Shown here piece by piece: positions 1-10,988 of a stretch of DNA of 64,000 nucleotides. The notes beneath the pieces were generated by a model. It was not told the DNA's origin and made no database searches. It worked only from the letters and a program-made list of their open reading frames with translations. Within the stretch, counting starts at the first letter, position 1. Each line of letters starts with the position of its first letter. Origin of the DNA: an uncultured Prevotella sp. (GTDB lineage: Bacteria; Bacteroidota; Bacteroidia; Bacteroidales; Bacteroidaceae). The position numbers and the translations under genes were made by a program. The stretch spans positions 19,116-83,115 of the forward strand of contig CALUFM010000028.1 in the NCBI GenBank assembly GCA_944319935.1, in the 5' to 3' direction.

Positions 1-251
1 ACTCCCATCTTGTCAAGGATTATTCCTGCAAATATAAGGAAGAATACAAAGACGTTGAGGAATGTTTCTGAGCCTTGCATCGTTCCGAATGCAGTTGAGT
101 CCCATCCGCGTGTTGACTGCATTAGGTCTTTGATGGGTGAGAGGATGTCCATAAATATATATGAACAGAACATTGCAAATGCCAAGAAGAACAAGACCAT
201 CCATCTCGTGGCGGCAGAATCTCTAAGTGTTTTTTGTATTTTCTCTGTCAT
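1..251 (-). CDS. MFS transporter, N-terminal part (cut by window edge)
   Basis: The reading frame starts with ATG at 251 and runs off the left edge, giving about 83 residues. The visible part reads MTEKIQKTLRDSAATRW and then a hydrophobic helix (about residues 18-33). A short amphipathic stretch and a second helix (about residues 63-80) follow, ending in the loop LDKMG. Two close helices followed by a D-x-M-G/R-type loop fit the start of a major facilitator superfamily transporter, and Bacteroidales MFS proteins begin this way. The substrate cannot be told from this fragment. It lies downstream of the S9 peptidase gene in the same orientation but is separated from it by a strong hairpin, so it is probably transcribed independently. 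Confidence 0.7.
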   Translation of the reverse strand, partial: MTEKIQKTLRDSAATRWMVLFFLAFAMFCSYIFMDILSPIKDLMQSTRGWDSTAFGTMQGSETFLNVFVFFLIFAGIILDKMG

Positions 252-284
252 TTCTTAAATGATTTTAGATTGTTGTTTTGTTTA

Positions 285-342
285 AAAGTTGGAGAAGGAA
301 AGATTGGCTTGTCATGACAATCTTTTTTGCTTCTCCAACTTT
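285..342 (-). terminator. Nested hairpin terminator after the S9 peptidase gene
   Basis: A 13-bp perfect stem (285-297 with 330-342) encloses a second 8-bp stem (299-306 with 318-325). It lies 15 bp past the stop of the S9 peptidase gene. The U-run on the minus strand is modest (CTTTTAAAC), so it may act partly through stem strength. It could work in both directions. Confidence 0.7.
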
Positions 343-357
343 ATTCATATTTTAAAA

Positions 358-2526
358 TTATTTTTTCAACCACCTGTCAAGCCAATTGAAGAAGGTGCGT
401 TGCCACAATATTCCGTTCTGTGGTTGCAACACCCAATGGTTTTCATCAGGGAAAAGCAATAATTCTGCAGGTATGCCTTTCATCCTGGCGGCGTTGAACG
501 CTCCCATTCCTTGGTTTGCGTTGATGCGGTAATCCTTTTCTCCATGTATGCAGAGAATAGGAGTGTCCCATTTGTCAACAAACTTGTGAGGCGAGTTTTC
601 GTATGTGCGCTTCGAGTTCTCAGACAAGTCTTTGTTCCAGAACGCACTCTCATATTCCCAGTTGCTGAACCAGGCTTCTTCCGTATCCGTGTACATTGAT
701 TCCAAGTTGAAAGCTCCATCGTGTGCTATGAAGCACTTGAACTTCTTGTTGTGGTGCCCGGCGAGGTAGTAAACACTGAAGCCTCCAAAGCTGGCACCAA
801 CGGCACCGAGCTTGTCTTTGTCAACAAATGGCAAGTTTTCACATGCGTCATCGATGGCTGTCATGTAATCTTTCATGCACTGGCCTGTCCAGTCTCCAGA
901 GATTTCCTCGTTCCATTCGCTGCCGAAACCAGGCAGTCCGCGCCTGTTGGGGGCGATTACTACATATCCGTTAGCAGCCATTATCTGCATGTTCCAACGA
1001 TAACTCCAGAATTGAGAGACAGGACTTTGTGGTCCGCCTTCGCAGAAAAGCAATGTCGGGTATTTCTTGGTTTCGTCAAAGTGGGATGGCAGAACAATCC
1101 AATATAACATCTCTTTACCGTCAGTGGTTTTCGCCCAGCGTTGCTGAATCTTGCCGAATGTCATCTGGTCGTATAGATGTTTGTTCTCAAAAGTGATTTG
1201 GGTGGCCTTTGCTCCTTTTTCTTTTTTGCTTGGGTTGACGATGTAAAGCTCGGACGCTTGTGACATGCTGTGTCTTTCGGCAAGTAATTTCTTACCGTCA
1301 TTGAGCAATTGTACAGAACCATAATCAAACCATCCGTCGGTGAGTTGCATTACGTTTCCTTTTAAGTTGGTTTGATATATGTTTTCACATCCATGCCAAA
1401 CGCTGATGAAATATAAGTCTTCTGAGTTGGCCGCCCAGCAAAAAGCGTCAACGTTAGTGTCGAGACTCTCGGTTACGTATGTTTTTTCTCCTGACTGTAT
1501 ATTGTAAATGCACAGGCGGTTGCGGTCGCTTTCGTATCCATCACGTGGCATACTAAGCCATGCGATGTATTTGCCATCGGGAGAATATTGTGGATTTGTA
1601 TCGTACCCGGGATTGTTTTTCAGGTTTTCTGGTGAGTTTACAGCCTGGTTCTTCATCGATTTTGTGGGGTCGATTTTGGGCTCTTTGTATCCTTCAGGCT
1701 TGCAGATATTGACAGTCTTTTTCGTGCTTGTGTCGTAAAGGTATATGTCGGTATCTGTGGAAATTGCATAATTTATCCCCGTTTTTTTTCGTGAAGTGTA
1801 GGCTATTGTCTTAGAGTCTGGGCTCCATGCGAACTGCTCAACGCCTCCAAATGGTTTTACGGGGCTTTCGTATGGCTCGTCTTGCATGATGTCAACACCT
1901 TCACCGATGCCGTTTGCTGTAACTTCGGCGAGGAAAGGGTGGGGGATTGATTCTACATACTCATCCCAATGCCTGTAGTTCATATCCGTGATAAGCCTAC
2001 CAGTTGTTTTGGGCAAGTCTGCAGGTTTTTCTTTTATGATTTCGTGATATGGGATTTGTTTGATTAATAATACTTTTTTCTCGTCTGGTGAAAACAGGAA
2101 GCCGTCAATGCCCGTCTTGTCATTTGTTAATTGTTTCCGTCCGCTCCCGTCCGCATTCATTTCCCATATTTGCCCTTCGCAAAGAAACGTTATTTTTTGT
2201 CCGTTGGCAATCCAAACAGCGTCACTCTCGCTCTTCACACTTGTTGTGAGCATCTTGTTGTTTTTCCCATCAGCGTCCATGACGTAGATTACGGTGTGGC
2301 TTTTGTTTTGTTCCACACTATAGTAACTTACTTGGTAAACGATGCGTTTGCCGTCTGGAGAAGCTTGGTGTCCTCCAATGCGTCCCATCGCCCATAACGC
2401 TTCAGGCGTCATCAGGTCGCTTTTTAGGGTGACATTGCTTTTCCCGATGAAATTAGTTGCTTCTTGTGCTTGCATGGAATTGCCGCCAATGGCAAGTGCT
2501 GCGGCAACAATCAATGTTTTATTCAT
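358..2526 (-). CDS. S9 family prolyl oligopeptidase-type peptidase (dipeptidyl peptidase-like)
   Basis: This 722-residue exported serine peptidase would remove short peptides from the N-terminus of oligopeptides in the periplasm. Residues 1-20 form a signal peptide ending MQAQ. Residues about 40-450 hold TolB/WD40-type propeller repeats (SPDGKR, SPDEKK, SPDSKT, SPDGKY), and the C-terminal third is an alpha/beta hydrolase. The catalytic triad is visible as Ser579 in GASFGGF, Asp665 in GEKDYR and His697 in DENHW. The family assignment is firm; exact specificity (DPP5-like or other) is not. It is the last gene of the leftward pyrG-yidC group, 51 bp after yidC, with a palindromic hairpin in that gap that may lower or stabilise its part of the transcript. 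Confidence 0.9.
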   Translation of the reverse strand: MNKTLIVAAALAIGGNSMQAQEATNFIGKSNVTLKSDLMTPEALWAMGRIGGHQASPDGKRIVYQVSYYSVEQNKSHTVIYVMDADGKNNKMLTTSVKSESDAVWIANGQKITFLCEGQIWEMNADGSGRKQLTNDKTGIDGFLFSPDEKKVLLIKQIPYHEIIKEKPADLPKTTGRLITDMNYRHWDEYVESIPHPFLAEVTANGIGEGVDIMQDEPYESPVKPFGGVEQFAWSPDSKTIAYTSRKKTGINYAISTDTDIYLYDTSTKKTVNICKPEGYKEPKIDPTKSMKNQAVNSPENLKNNPGYDTNPQYSPDGKYIAWLSMPRDGYESDRNRLCIYNIQSGEKTYVTESLDTNVDAFCWAANSEDLYFISVWHGCENIYQTNLKGNVMQLTDGWFDYGSVQLLNDGKKLLAERHSMSQASELYIVNPSKKEKGAKATQITFENKHLYDQMTFGKIQQRWAKTTDGKEMLYWIVLPSHFDETKKYPTLLFCEGGPQSPVSQFWSYRWNMQIMAANGYVVIAPNRRGLPGFGSEWNEEISGDWTGQCMKDYMTAIDDACENLPFVDKDKLGAVGASFGGFSVYYLAGHHNKKFKCFIAHDGAFNLESMYTDTEEAWFSNWEYESAFWNKDLSENSKRTYENSPHKFVDKWDTPILCIHGEKDYRINANQGMGAFNAARMKGIPAELLLFPDENHWVLQPQNGILWQRTFFNWLDRWLKK

Positions 2527-2544
2527 AATATTATGGTTTTGAAT

Positions 2545-2573
2545 ATAGGGGCAGACACAACGTCTGCCCCTAT
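2545..2573. repeat. REP-like palindrome between yidC and the S9 peptidase gene
   Basis: A perfect 12-bp inverted repeat (2545-2556 with 2562-2573, loop 2557-2561) has the core GGGGCAGAC/GTCTGCCCC. It is much richer in G and C than its surroundings. No U-run follows on either strand, so it is unlikely to be a simple terminator. It may be an intercistronic mRNA-stabilising hairpin or a dispersed palindromic repeat. Confidence 0.6.
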
Positions 2574-2577
2574 GAGG

Positions 2578-4482
2578 TTAATGGTTGTTTTTTGTTCTGT
2601 TCTTTTCTTGTTGTTCCCGTTGACGTTTTAGTTCTTCGGCTTGTTTTTGCATCGCTTCAAGCCTTGCGGCGAGTCCGCTCATTTTTTGCGGATTGTTTTT
2701 GTTTTCTTGATAGCGCGCTTCAAGTATGGCAAGCAACTTTTCGTCGTTTGTGGTTTTGCGTAAAGTCCACATTATGGCGGCACTGAAGAACAACGAGATG
2801 AAGTAGTAGAAGTTAAGTCCTGCCGAGTAATCGTTGAACATAAAGAAGAAGAATATCGGCATGAGGTACATCATCCAGCGCATCATTTTCATTTGTTCTG
2901 CCTGTGCGCCAACCATTTGGTCTTTCTGTTGGCGCATTGTCATGATATTGTAAAGCACATTTGCGCCGCAGAACAATATACATGTCAGGCTAAGGTGGTC
3001 GCCTATGAGCCAAATGTTTGTGTTCCATTCAATGATGGGGTCGTATGTCGATAGGTCGCTGATCCACAGGAAACTCTCACCGCGCAATTGAATTGCGTTA
3101 GGCACGAAATTGAACATCGCAATCCAGATTGGCATTTGGATGAGTACGGGGAGGCAACCACTAAGCGGACTTACTCCGTATTTCGAATACATAGCCATCA
3201 TCGCTTGTTGCTTTTGCATTTGGTCTTCTGGCTTGTCGTATTGCTTTGTCGCTTCTTCTATTTTCGGCCTGAGGACACGCATTTTCGCTGACGACATGTA
3301 GCTTTTCTTGACCAAAGGATAGGTTATGACTTTGAGCAACAGAGTTATAAGGATAAGGACTATACCCATGTTGATGTTCATTCCTGTCAGCCAGTCGAAT
3401 ACATAAATAGTGAACCAGCGGTTGATTATGCGGAACAGTGGCCATCCCAGGTAAACAAGTCGTTGCAGTTCAAGGTCTTTGTTGAACGAGCTTTGCTTTT
3501 CAACATTCTTCAACAGGTTAAAGTCGTTTGGCCCGAAGTAAAATTCAAGTTCTGTGGGTTGTTTCCCCGTCGGGTCGAAAGATGTTTTCATCTTTGCTGC
3601 ATAGTGCTTCAAATAACCAGACCCTTTCTCTTGCGGAATGCTTGTCATTAAAGAATTTGTGCCGAAATCGTTTTTGGCAATCATTACCGCACTGAAAAAT
3701 TGGTTTTTGAATGCAACCCAGTCAATGGCGTCTTCAATTTTTTCGTCAACTTTTTCGCTCGTTTCACTGAGGTTGTCAGTACCTCCTTCGGTGAGATGGT
3801 AAGTCAATGACGAATGTTGGTTCTCGAACGTAAATCCTTTTTCTTGTTGGCGGCAACGGTCGGTCCACTCGATGTCCATCTTGTCATAGTTCGGGGCGAA
3901 CATTCCGTCAAGGCCGTTGGCTTGCATTGAAAAATGCAGCATGTAGTCTTTGCCGAGTCTGTAGTTCATCACAAGCGATTTCCCGTTGCCGGCATCAGCC
4001 GTAAATGTAACGGTGGAGTCGGTCATGTTTGATGGTATGAAATACAGGTCGCTTGTTATTATGTTGGTTTCTTTTCCTGCCAACATGAATTTCAGCGATT
4101 GGTCTTTAGAGTCGAACAGCGTAAGGTCTGCGTTGCCTTTGTTGTCTTTAAACCCTTTTATTACAGCCTTTTCCACTGTGCCACCCTTGGTGTTGAGGGT
4201 CAGCTCTATTTTTGAGTTCTTTAGCACAACGTTTTGTGCCTTGCCGCTCAACGCTTTATAAAAAGCCTTGGTCGTGTCTTGTGCTGCATTTAATGCGGCG
4301 TTGTTTTTAGCCGCTTGCTGTTCAGCCTTGAGTTGTTGTTCTGCTTTTTGTTTGGCGACAGCGGCAATGGAGTCTTGTATCCTTTGTTGTGCTATCTCTT
4401 CATCCGATGGCCTTGACCACCAGCTAAAACCTATCAAAACGGCAGCGATTAGGACAAAACCAATAATCGTATTCTTATCCAT
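2578..4482 (-). CDS. yidC: Membrane protein insertase YidC
   Basis: YidC inserts and folds inner-membrane proteins, alone or with SecYEG; the F-ATPase c subunit, encoded elsewhere in this window, is a classic substrate of the family. The protein has 634 residues: an N-terminal transmembrane anchor (about 6-21), a large periplasmic beta-rich P1 domain (about 60-350), and the conserved 60KD_IMP/Oxa1 core (about 365-590). The core contains KKSYMSSAKMRVLRPKIEE, LPVLIQMPIWIAMF and the closing helices. The tail (about 605-634) is highly basic (KRQREQQEKNRTKNNH), as expected for ribosome contact. It sits 21 bp downstream of pyrG, so the two are probably cotranscribed. Confidence 0.97.
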   Translation of the reverse strand: MDKNTIIGFVLIAAVLIGFSWWSRPSDEEIAQQRIQDSIAAVAKQKAEQQLKAEQQAAKNNAALNAAQDTTKAFYKALSGKAQNVVLKNSKIELTLNTKGGTVEKAVIKGFKDNKGNADLTLFDSKDQSLKFMLAGKETNIITSDLYFIPSNMTDSTVTFTADAGNGKSLVMNYRLGKDYMLHFSMQANGLDGMFAPNYDKMDIEWTDRCRQQEKGFTFENQHSSLTYHLTEGGTDNLSETSEKVDEKIEDAIDWVAFKNQFFSAVMIAKNDFGTNSLMTSIPQEKGSGYLKHYAAKMKTSFDPTGKQPTELEFYFGPNDFNLLKNVEKQSSFNKDLELQRLVYLGWPLFRIINRWFTIYVFDWLTGMNINMGIVLILITLLLKVITYPLVKKSYMSSAKMRVLRPKIEEATKQYDKPEDQMQKQQAMMAMYSKYGVSPLSGCLPVLIQMPIWIAMFNFVPNAIQLRGESFLWISDLSTYDPIIEWNTNIWLIGDHLSLTCILFCGANVLYNIMTMRQQKDQMVGAQAEQMKMMRWMMYLMPIFFFFMFNDYSAGLNFYYFISLFFSAAIMWTLRKTTNDEKLLAILEARYQENKNNPQKMSGLAARLEAMQKQAEELKRQREQQEKNRTKNNH

Positions 4483-4503
4483 TTTTTGCAGTCTGTATGA
4501 TTA

Positions 4504-6198
<1,695 letters not shown>

Positions 6199-6257
6199 TT
6201 ATACAATCTTTATTGGTGAAAAAACGACAACATATATTATTATTGCCGAATAAATGC

Positions 6258-6265
6258 TAACTTTG
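6258..6265 (+). promoter_or_regulatory. Bacteroidetes -7 element for the DUF3078 gene
   Basis: TAACTTTG fits TAnnTTTG and lies 23 bp before the ATG at 6289. The -33 box is not clear. Confidence 0.6.
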
Positions 6266-6288
6266 CAGCAAAAACATATTTTTGCAGG

Positions 6289-7590
6289 ATGAAACAAAAA
6301 CTATTATTGGTTTGTATTTTGTTGTGTTCGGCATGCTCGGCGTTCGGTCAGCATAAGCATTTCAGGTATAAATTTCATCGCGAACAACCAGACACGTCGT
6401 TGGTTTCCGCATATTTGGATTCCTTGTCTTTGTACAAAATTAAGGCAGATTCATTATTCCGCATGCGCGATTCGCTGCCTGTGGCGTCAACAACAGATGC
6501 GCGTCTTTTCAGGTTGTTTTCACCATTGACATTCTATTACTCAGTGGCAGGTCGTGGCATGGCGTTGGGGGAAATGGAAAGTGATGCTGTTGAGGAGGCG
6601 GTAGACAAGGCTTTACTGTCCGCTTATCTGCGCCGTCCGTTGGCCGTGGTCAGTACAGAACGTGAAATTGATGACGCAGGCTCTTTGCATGAAGAGATAA
6701 CCACGCCGTTGCGCCATAAGGTCGAGTATGCCAGGCATGACGATGTCGAGATTGATGAACAGCCGGATTTGCCACTTGACATAATTGTAGAAAAACCTAA
6801 TTTCTGGACATTCGGCGGTGACTATTATTTGCAGTTCTTGCAAAACTATGTGTCAGGAAACTGGTACAAAGGAGGCGAGAGCAATTATTCGATGCTGGCG
6901 AGCGCAACGTTGCAAGCCAACTACAACAACAAGCAAAAACTTAAATTCGAAAACAAGTTGGAGCTGAAACTTGGTTTCCAGACATCGCGTGGAGACACCT
7001 TGCACAGCATGAAAACATCTGAAGACCTTATCCGGTATACGGGAAAACTGGGGTTGCAGGCCACGAAGAACTGGTATTATACGTTCCAGTTGATTGCTTA
7101 TACGCAGTTTATGAGGGGGTATAAGAGCAATGACCCGAAGGTCTATTCTGACATATTGTCTCCATTGAACCTTAACTTCTCTCTCGGTATGAGTTATACG
7201 GTAAAGGCGTTTAATGATAAGCTGACCGGCTCAATCCAGCTTGCGCCTTTGGCTTACAACTTTAGATACGTGGGGCGCAAAGCTCTCGCAACGCAATACG
7301 GACTTGATGAAGGGGAACACACTCTGAATGATTTTGGTTCGGAATGCACGTTTGACCTTACTTGGGCAATATCTGAACTGATAAAGTGGAAGACCCGCCT
7401 TTACGGTTACACCACATACAAGCGAACTGAATTAGAGTGGGAAAATACGATAACATTCCAATTCAACAAGTATATTTCCTCAAACCTTTTCATTTATCCG
7501 CGTTTTGACGATGCGTCTACGCGCGATGACCATCATGGCTATTGGCAGTTTAAAGAATACCTGTCGATAGGTTTTGCCTATTCGTTTTAG
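6289..7590 (+). CDS. DUF3078 domain-containing outer-membrane-type protein
   Basis: The protein has 433 residues and an N-terminal signal peptide (about 1-20, cleaved near AFG-Q). Residues about 160-433 form the DUF3078 region (NFWTFGGDYYLQFLQNYVSG, then WYKGGESNYSMLA). Alternating hydrophobic/aromatic strands and a C-terminal aromatic residue (FAYSF) are typical of an outer-membrane beta barrel. DUF3078 is common in Bacteroidetes and has no established biochemical role. The gene stands alone: divergent from pyrG, convergent with the DUF1573 gene, and followed by a long palindrome. I infer an outer-membrane location from the sequence; the function is unknown. Confidence 0.88.
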   Translation: MKQKLLLVCILLCSACSAFGQHKHFRYKFHREQPDTSLVSAYLDSLSLYKIKADSLFRMRDSLPVASTTDARLFRLFSPLTFYYSVAGRGMALGEMESDAVEEAVDKALLSAYLRRPLAVVSTEREIDDAGSLHEEITTPLRHKVEYARHDDVEIDEQPDLPLDIIVEKPNFWTFGGDYYLQFLQNYVSGNWYKGGESNYSMLASATLQANYNNKQKLKFENKLELKLGFQTSRGDTLHSMKTSEDLIRYTGKLGLQATKNWYYTFQLIAYTQFMRGYKSNDPKVYSDILSPLNLNFSLGMSYTVKAFNDKLTGSIQLAPLAYNFRYVGRKALATQYGLDEGEHTLNDFGSECTFDLTWAISELIKWKTRLYGYTTYKRTELEWENTITFQFNKYISSNLFIYPRFDDASTRDDHHGYWQFKEYLSIGFAYSF

Positions 7591-7644
7591 CGTGTTGCGG
7601 TGAAGGGTTTTAGTCAATGCGTATGATGCAGGTAAGGCATTTGT

Positions 7645-7695
7645 TGCAATACGTGGAGAGGCGCGGGATTATCCCGCGCCTCTCCACGTATTGCA
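7645..7695. repeat. 25-bp perfect palindrome between convergent genes
   Basis: Arms 7645-7669 and 7671-7695 are perfect reverse complements around a single central base. The core GAGAGGCGCGGGA is GC-rich in an AT-rich gap. It may act as a bidirectional terminator for the DUF3078 and DUF1573 genes, or be a REP-type repeat. No U-run follows. Confidence 0.7.
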
Positions 7696-7787
7696 TGAGT
7701 AACATTAGTCAGTCAGGTATTGTTTTTTTACGATAGTTGTTTTAGCCCTGTTTGACAAGGTGTAACTGCATGTTCCTTGTCGCAAAC

Positions 7788-8180
7788 TTACTTGGCCTCT
7801 TTCATGGATCCTTCAATGTAAAGGCGTGTCATCTCAGGTCTGCCGTTAGTCCTTATTGTTATCGCTTTCTTAAAATGCCCAGGGAATCTGCCCCTACCGT
7901 TGTATGTCACGTTTATCGTTCCTTTTTGGCCTGGCAACACAGGCTTTTTTGTGTATTTGGGGATGGTACATCCACAAGAGGCGGTTGCCTGGTTGATTAT
8001 GAGCGGCGCGTCGCCAACGTTGGTGAATGTGAACGTGCATTTTTGTATTGGGGATTTCTCTGAGAAGTCTCCAAAATTATAAGTCGTTTTGTCAAATTTG
8101 ATTTTGGCTTGTTTCTGGGCTGATGCGTATCCGATTGACAATATCATCAGGAGCGACATTAATAAGATTTTTTTCATCAT
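7788..8180 (-). CDS. DUF1573 domain-containing exported protein
   Basis: The gene encodes a 130-residue protein with a signal peptide (1-22, ending YASAQ). A single DUF1573 Ig-like beta-sandwich fills the rest, with the family hallmarks FDKTTYNFGDF, FTFTNVGDAPLII and the cysteine pair in ASCGCTIP, ending in PEMTRLYIEGSMKEAK. DUF1573 proteins are abundant in Bacteroidetes, are predicted to be periplasmic or surface-exposed, and have no defined activity. The promoter element at 8205-8212 supports this start; MMKK gives two adjacent ATGs and either may be used. It is monocistronic. Confidence 0.9.
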   Translation of the reverse strand: MMKKILLMSLLMILSIGYASAQKQAKIKFDKTTYNFGDFSEKSPIQKCTFTFTNVGDAPLIINQATASCGCTIPKYTKKPVLPGQKGTINVTYNGRGRFPGHFKKAITIRTNGRPEMTRLYIEGSMKEAK

Positions 8181-8204
8181 TGTTTTAATTTATAGTTCCG
8201 TCGG

Positions 8205-8212
8205 CAAAATTA
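8205..8212 (-). promoter_or_regulatory. Bacteroidetes -7 element for the DUF1573 gene
   Basis: The minus strand reads TAATTTTG, an exact TAnnTTTG, 25 bp upstream of the start codon. Confidence 0.55.
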
Positions 8213-9014
8213 CTCCTTTTTCAGTATAAACGTTAATATTACATTTTAATTTACATTAATTTGATTATTTTTATCCTTGTAACGTTTGGCTTGTGTGCAT
8301 GTAATGTTCATTGCGCAATAATCATCATTCGATTAAATGTCTATGTAATAACTTACTTGATGTAATAGTGTTAGGTTACATTTATTAAAGTTTTTATTAA
8401 CTGTATGGATTGTGACATGTTGAGTCAAGGTACTTTTGTGGCATATTGATATTTGATTTGTGCCATTACATTCCAATGTGCTATTTTGAAAATTGTGAAC
8501 TTTCCTGCTGAAATAGAAAAAAATGTGTATGGTTTGTCCCTCTTTTTATCGTGAGTCGTGGCGTATGCAGATGCAATTTGCGGCAAAACGCTTTGCCATA
8601 GATGCTCTTTTTACATTGGGAAGGCAGCTTTTTGCAATGCAGTACGCCGCTTTTAGTACCAATGTGTGTGGCGAAGCATGGCTTTTTGCTTTGCCATAGC
8701 CGTTGTTCTTGCCAATTTACATTGCATGTCTTTCGTGTGTCGTGATTTAATATGCTGTGTTTCAGCCAGATACGTTTGCGCGTTTTTTTAGTCGTATTTT
8801 CGTCCAGGGATATTTTATTTTATGAGCGGCATGTTTGTGATGCGTCATTGAAAACCAAAGTGTAAGTTAAATACGCGAAAAAGTGTCATAAAGACTTTTT
8901 TGCCAGCATGAAAAGAAAAACGTTGTGACATTGTTGTGTGTTATGGATTTAATATAAAAGACGTGTAAGTGAAATGTGTCACAATAGCTCAAAATGTGAA
9001 TTTAACTATTAATT
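8213..9014. other. Long gap without a recognised gene
   Basis: About 800 bp with no recognised gene or RNA. It holds a plus-strand promoter-like ATTG-N18-TACTTTTG at 8409-8438 and, about 85 bp on, a 58-codon ORF (8523-8699, starting MCMVCPSFYRES) just too short for usual cut-offs. A 12-bp direct repeat, GCTTTGCCATAG, occurs at 8590-8601 and 8688-8699, and both copies sit inside small hairpins pairing with GGCAAA/ATGGC sequence. The ORF looks like translated intergenic repeat and I do not call it a gene. An imperfect inverted pair (TTGTGACATT and AATGTGTCACAA) lies at about 8930-8985, upstream of aspS. Confidence 0.5.
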
Positions 9015-9045
9015 TTTGTCCGTTTACGCTTTTTTTGTAATTTTG
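9015..9045 (+). promoter_or_regulatory. Promoter of aspS
   Basis: TTTG (9015-9018), a 19-bp spacer and TAATTTTG (9038-9045) match the Bacteroidetes housekeeping promoter consensus. The predicted start point is about 25 bp before the aspS ATG. Confidence 0.75.
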
Positions 9046-9076
9046 CATTTAGATTTATTAGTAATATTACGGAATT

Positions 9077-10843
9077 ATGTATAGGACGAATACGTGTGGC
9101 GAGTTGCGCATTACGGATGCCGGCAAGCAGGTGACGCTTGCAGGATGGGTGCAGCGCAGCCGTAAGATGGGAGGCATGACCTTTGTTGACCTCCGTGACC
9201 GTTATGGAATAACACAGTTGGTTTTCAACGAGAATGACGACGCTGAACTTTGCGCTGCGTCAAACAAGTTGGGACGCGAGTATTGCATCCAAGTGGAAGG
9301 CACAGTGCGTGAACGGGAGAGTAAGAACGCCAATCTGCCTACTGGTGAAATAGAGGTTATAGCGACAAAGTTGACTGTCCTGAGCGAAAGTCTTACGCCT
9401 CCGTTTACGATTGAAGATAATACCGATGGTGGAGACGACATCCGCATGAAATACCGTTATTTGGATTTGCGTCGTCCGTCTGTGCGTAAAAATCTGGAGC
9501 TGCGTCACCGTATGACCATCCTTATACGCAACTTTTTGGATTCAAAGGATTTCATAGAGGTGGAGACACCTATATTAATAGGTAGTACGCCGGAAGGCGC
9601 GCGCGATTTTGTTGTGCCGTCACGAATGAACCCTGGACAGTTTTACGCTTTGCCGCAAAGTCCGCAGACGTTGAAACAGTTGTTGATGGTGAGCGGCTTT
9701 GACCGCTATTTCCAGATAGCAAAGTGCTTCCGTGACGAGGATTTGCGCGCAGACCGCCAGCCGGAGTTCACACAGATAGACTGTGAGATGTCATTTGTGG
9801 ACCAGGATGACGTAATCAACCTGTTTGAGGATATGTGCCGCCATTTGTTCAAGGAAATACGTGGCGTAGAGCTTCCTGCAAAGCTTCAGCAGATGACATG
9901 GGCTGAGGCCATGCGCCGTTTCGGCAGCGACAAGCCAGACTTGAGGTTTGGCATGGAGTTCATAGAGCTGATGGATGTGTTGAAAGGCACGGGTGAGTTC
10001 GGGGTATTCAACAGTGCCGAATATATAGGCGGTATATGTGTGCCCGGTTGCGCAGGTTATACGAGGAAGCAGCTTGACCAGTTGACGGATTTCGTAAAGC
10101 GTCCGCAAATCGGCGCGAAAGGTTTGGTTTGGGTGAAGTTCAATGAGGACGGAACAATCAAGAGCAGCATAGATAAATTCTATTCACCGGAGACAATGCA
10201 ACGCCTCAAGGAAGTGTCTGGGGCAAAAGACGGTGATTTGCTTCTGATAATGAGCGGTGATAGTGCAAACAAGGCGCGTGTGCAGCTTTGCAGTTTGCGT
10301 CTTGAGATGGGTGACAGGCTCGGGCTGAGAGATAAGGACAAGTTTGAATGCCTGTGGATAATCGACTTCCCGCTGTTTGAGTGGAGTGACGAGGAGCAGC
10401 GTCTCATGTCAACCCACCATCCGTTCACAATGCCCAATCCTGACGATATTCCATTGTTGGAGACCCATCCGGAGCGCGTGCGTGCAAAGGCGTACGACTT
10501 TGTTTGCAACGGAATAGAAGTTGGTGGCGGCAGTCTGCGTATACATGACGGAAAGCTGCAGGAAAAGATGTTCAACATCCTTGGCTTCACACCAGAGCGT
10601 GCAATGGCTCAGTTCGGTTTCTTGATAAACGCTTTCAAGTATGGTGCGCCGCCTCATGCCGGTTTGGCTTTCGGTCTTGACCGCTTCGTTTCAATCATGG
10701 CCGGTCTTGACAGCATACGTGACTGTATCGCTTTCCCGAAAAACAACAGCGGGCGTGATGTCATGCTTGATGCTCCTGCGCCTCTTGACCAGAAACAACT
10801 TGATGAATTGCAAATAAAGGTTGATTTAAATCAAGAAAAGTAG
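9077..10843 (+). CDS. aspS: Aspartate-tRNA ligase
   Basis: AspRS charges tRNA-Asp with aspartate. At 588 residues it has the usual length of the bacterial enzyme. It contains an N-terminal OB-fold anticodon-binding domain (about 1-105), class II motif 2 around [18 protein letters not shown] (about residues 216-233), a GAD insertion in the middle (about 285-420), and motif 3 GLAFGLDRF (529-537). The C-terminal [11 protein letters not shown] segment is also typical of bacterial AspRS. It stands as its own unit behind a strong promoter; the winged-helix gene follows 145 bp later with its own -7 element. Confidence 0.97.
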   Translation: MYRTNTCGELRITDAGKQVTLAGWVQRSRKMGGMTFVDLRDRYGITQLVFNENDDAELCAASNKLGREYCIQVEGTVRERESKNANLPTGEIEVIATKLTVLSESLTPPFTIEDNTDGGDDIRMKYRYLDLRRPSVRKNLELRHRMTILIRNFLDSKDFIEVETPILIGSTPEGARDFVVPSRMNPGQFYALPQSPQTLKQLLMVSGFDRYFQIAKCFRDEDLRADRQPEFTQIDCEMSFVDQDDVINLFEDMCRHLFKEIRGVELPAKLQQMTWAEAMRRFGSDKPDLRFGMEFIELMDVLKGTGEFGVFNSAEYIGGICVPGCAGYTRKQLDQLTDFVKRPQIGAKGLVWVKFNEDGTIKSSIDKFYSPETMQRLKEVSGAKDGDLLLIMSGDSANKARVQLCSLRLEMGDRLGLRDKDKFECLWIIDFPLFEWSDEEQRLMSTHHPFTMPNPDDIPLLETHPERVRAKAYDFVCNGIEVGGGSLRIHDGKLQEKMFNILGFTPERAMAQFGFLINAFKYGAPPHAGLAFGLDRFVSIMAGLDSIRDCIAFPKNNSGRDVMLDAPAPLDQKQLDELQIKVDLNQEK

Positions 10844-10916
10844 GCTTGCTTGTCAAGGTCGCTGCTGAAGGTTGATTTTATTTTGGAAAAAGTGTCACTA
10901 TTTTGGATAAAAGCAC

Positions 10917-10924
10917 TATATTTG
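10917..10924 (+). promoter_or_regulatory. Bacteroidetes -7 element for the winged-helix gene
   Basis: TATATTTG fits TAnnTTTG 64 bp upstream of the ATG at 10989. Nearby TTTG boxes are at the wrong spacing. Confidence 0.5.
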
Positions 10925-10988
10925 CAGCGGATAAATGAAAAGATTGTTATCTGTGAAAGTGTAAATTTAACGTGATTTTACTTTGATT

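Noticed and set aside
8930..8985. CRP/FNR-type operator upstream of aspS
   Set aside because: TTGTGACATT and AATGTGTCACAA are an imperfect inverted pair about 30 bp apart; spacing does not fit a TGTGA-N6-TCACA site.
8181..9076. 6S RNA, tmRNA, SRP RNA or tRNA in the long gap
   Set aside because: No tRNA-like cloverleaf or T-loop sequence and no recognisable conserved core of these RNAs could be found by eye.
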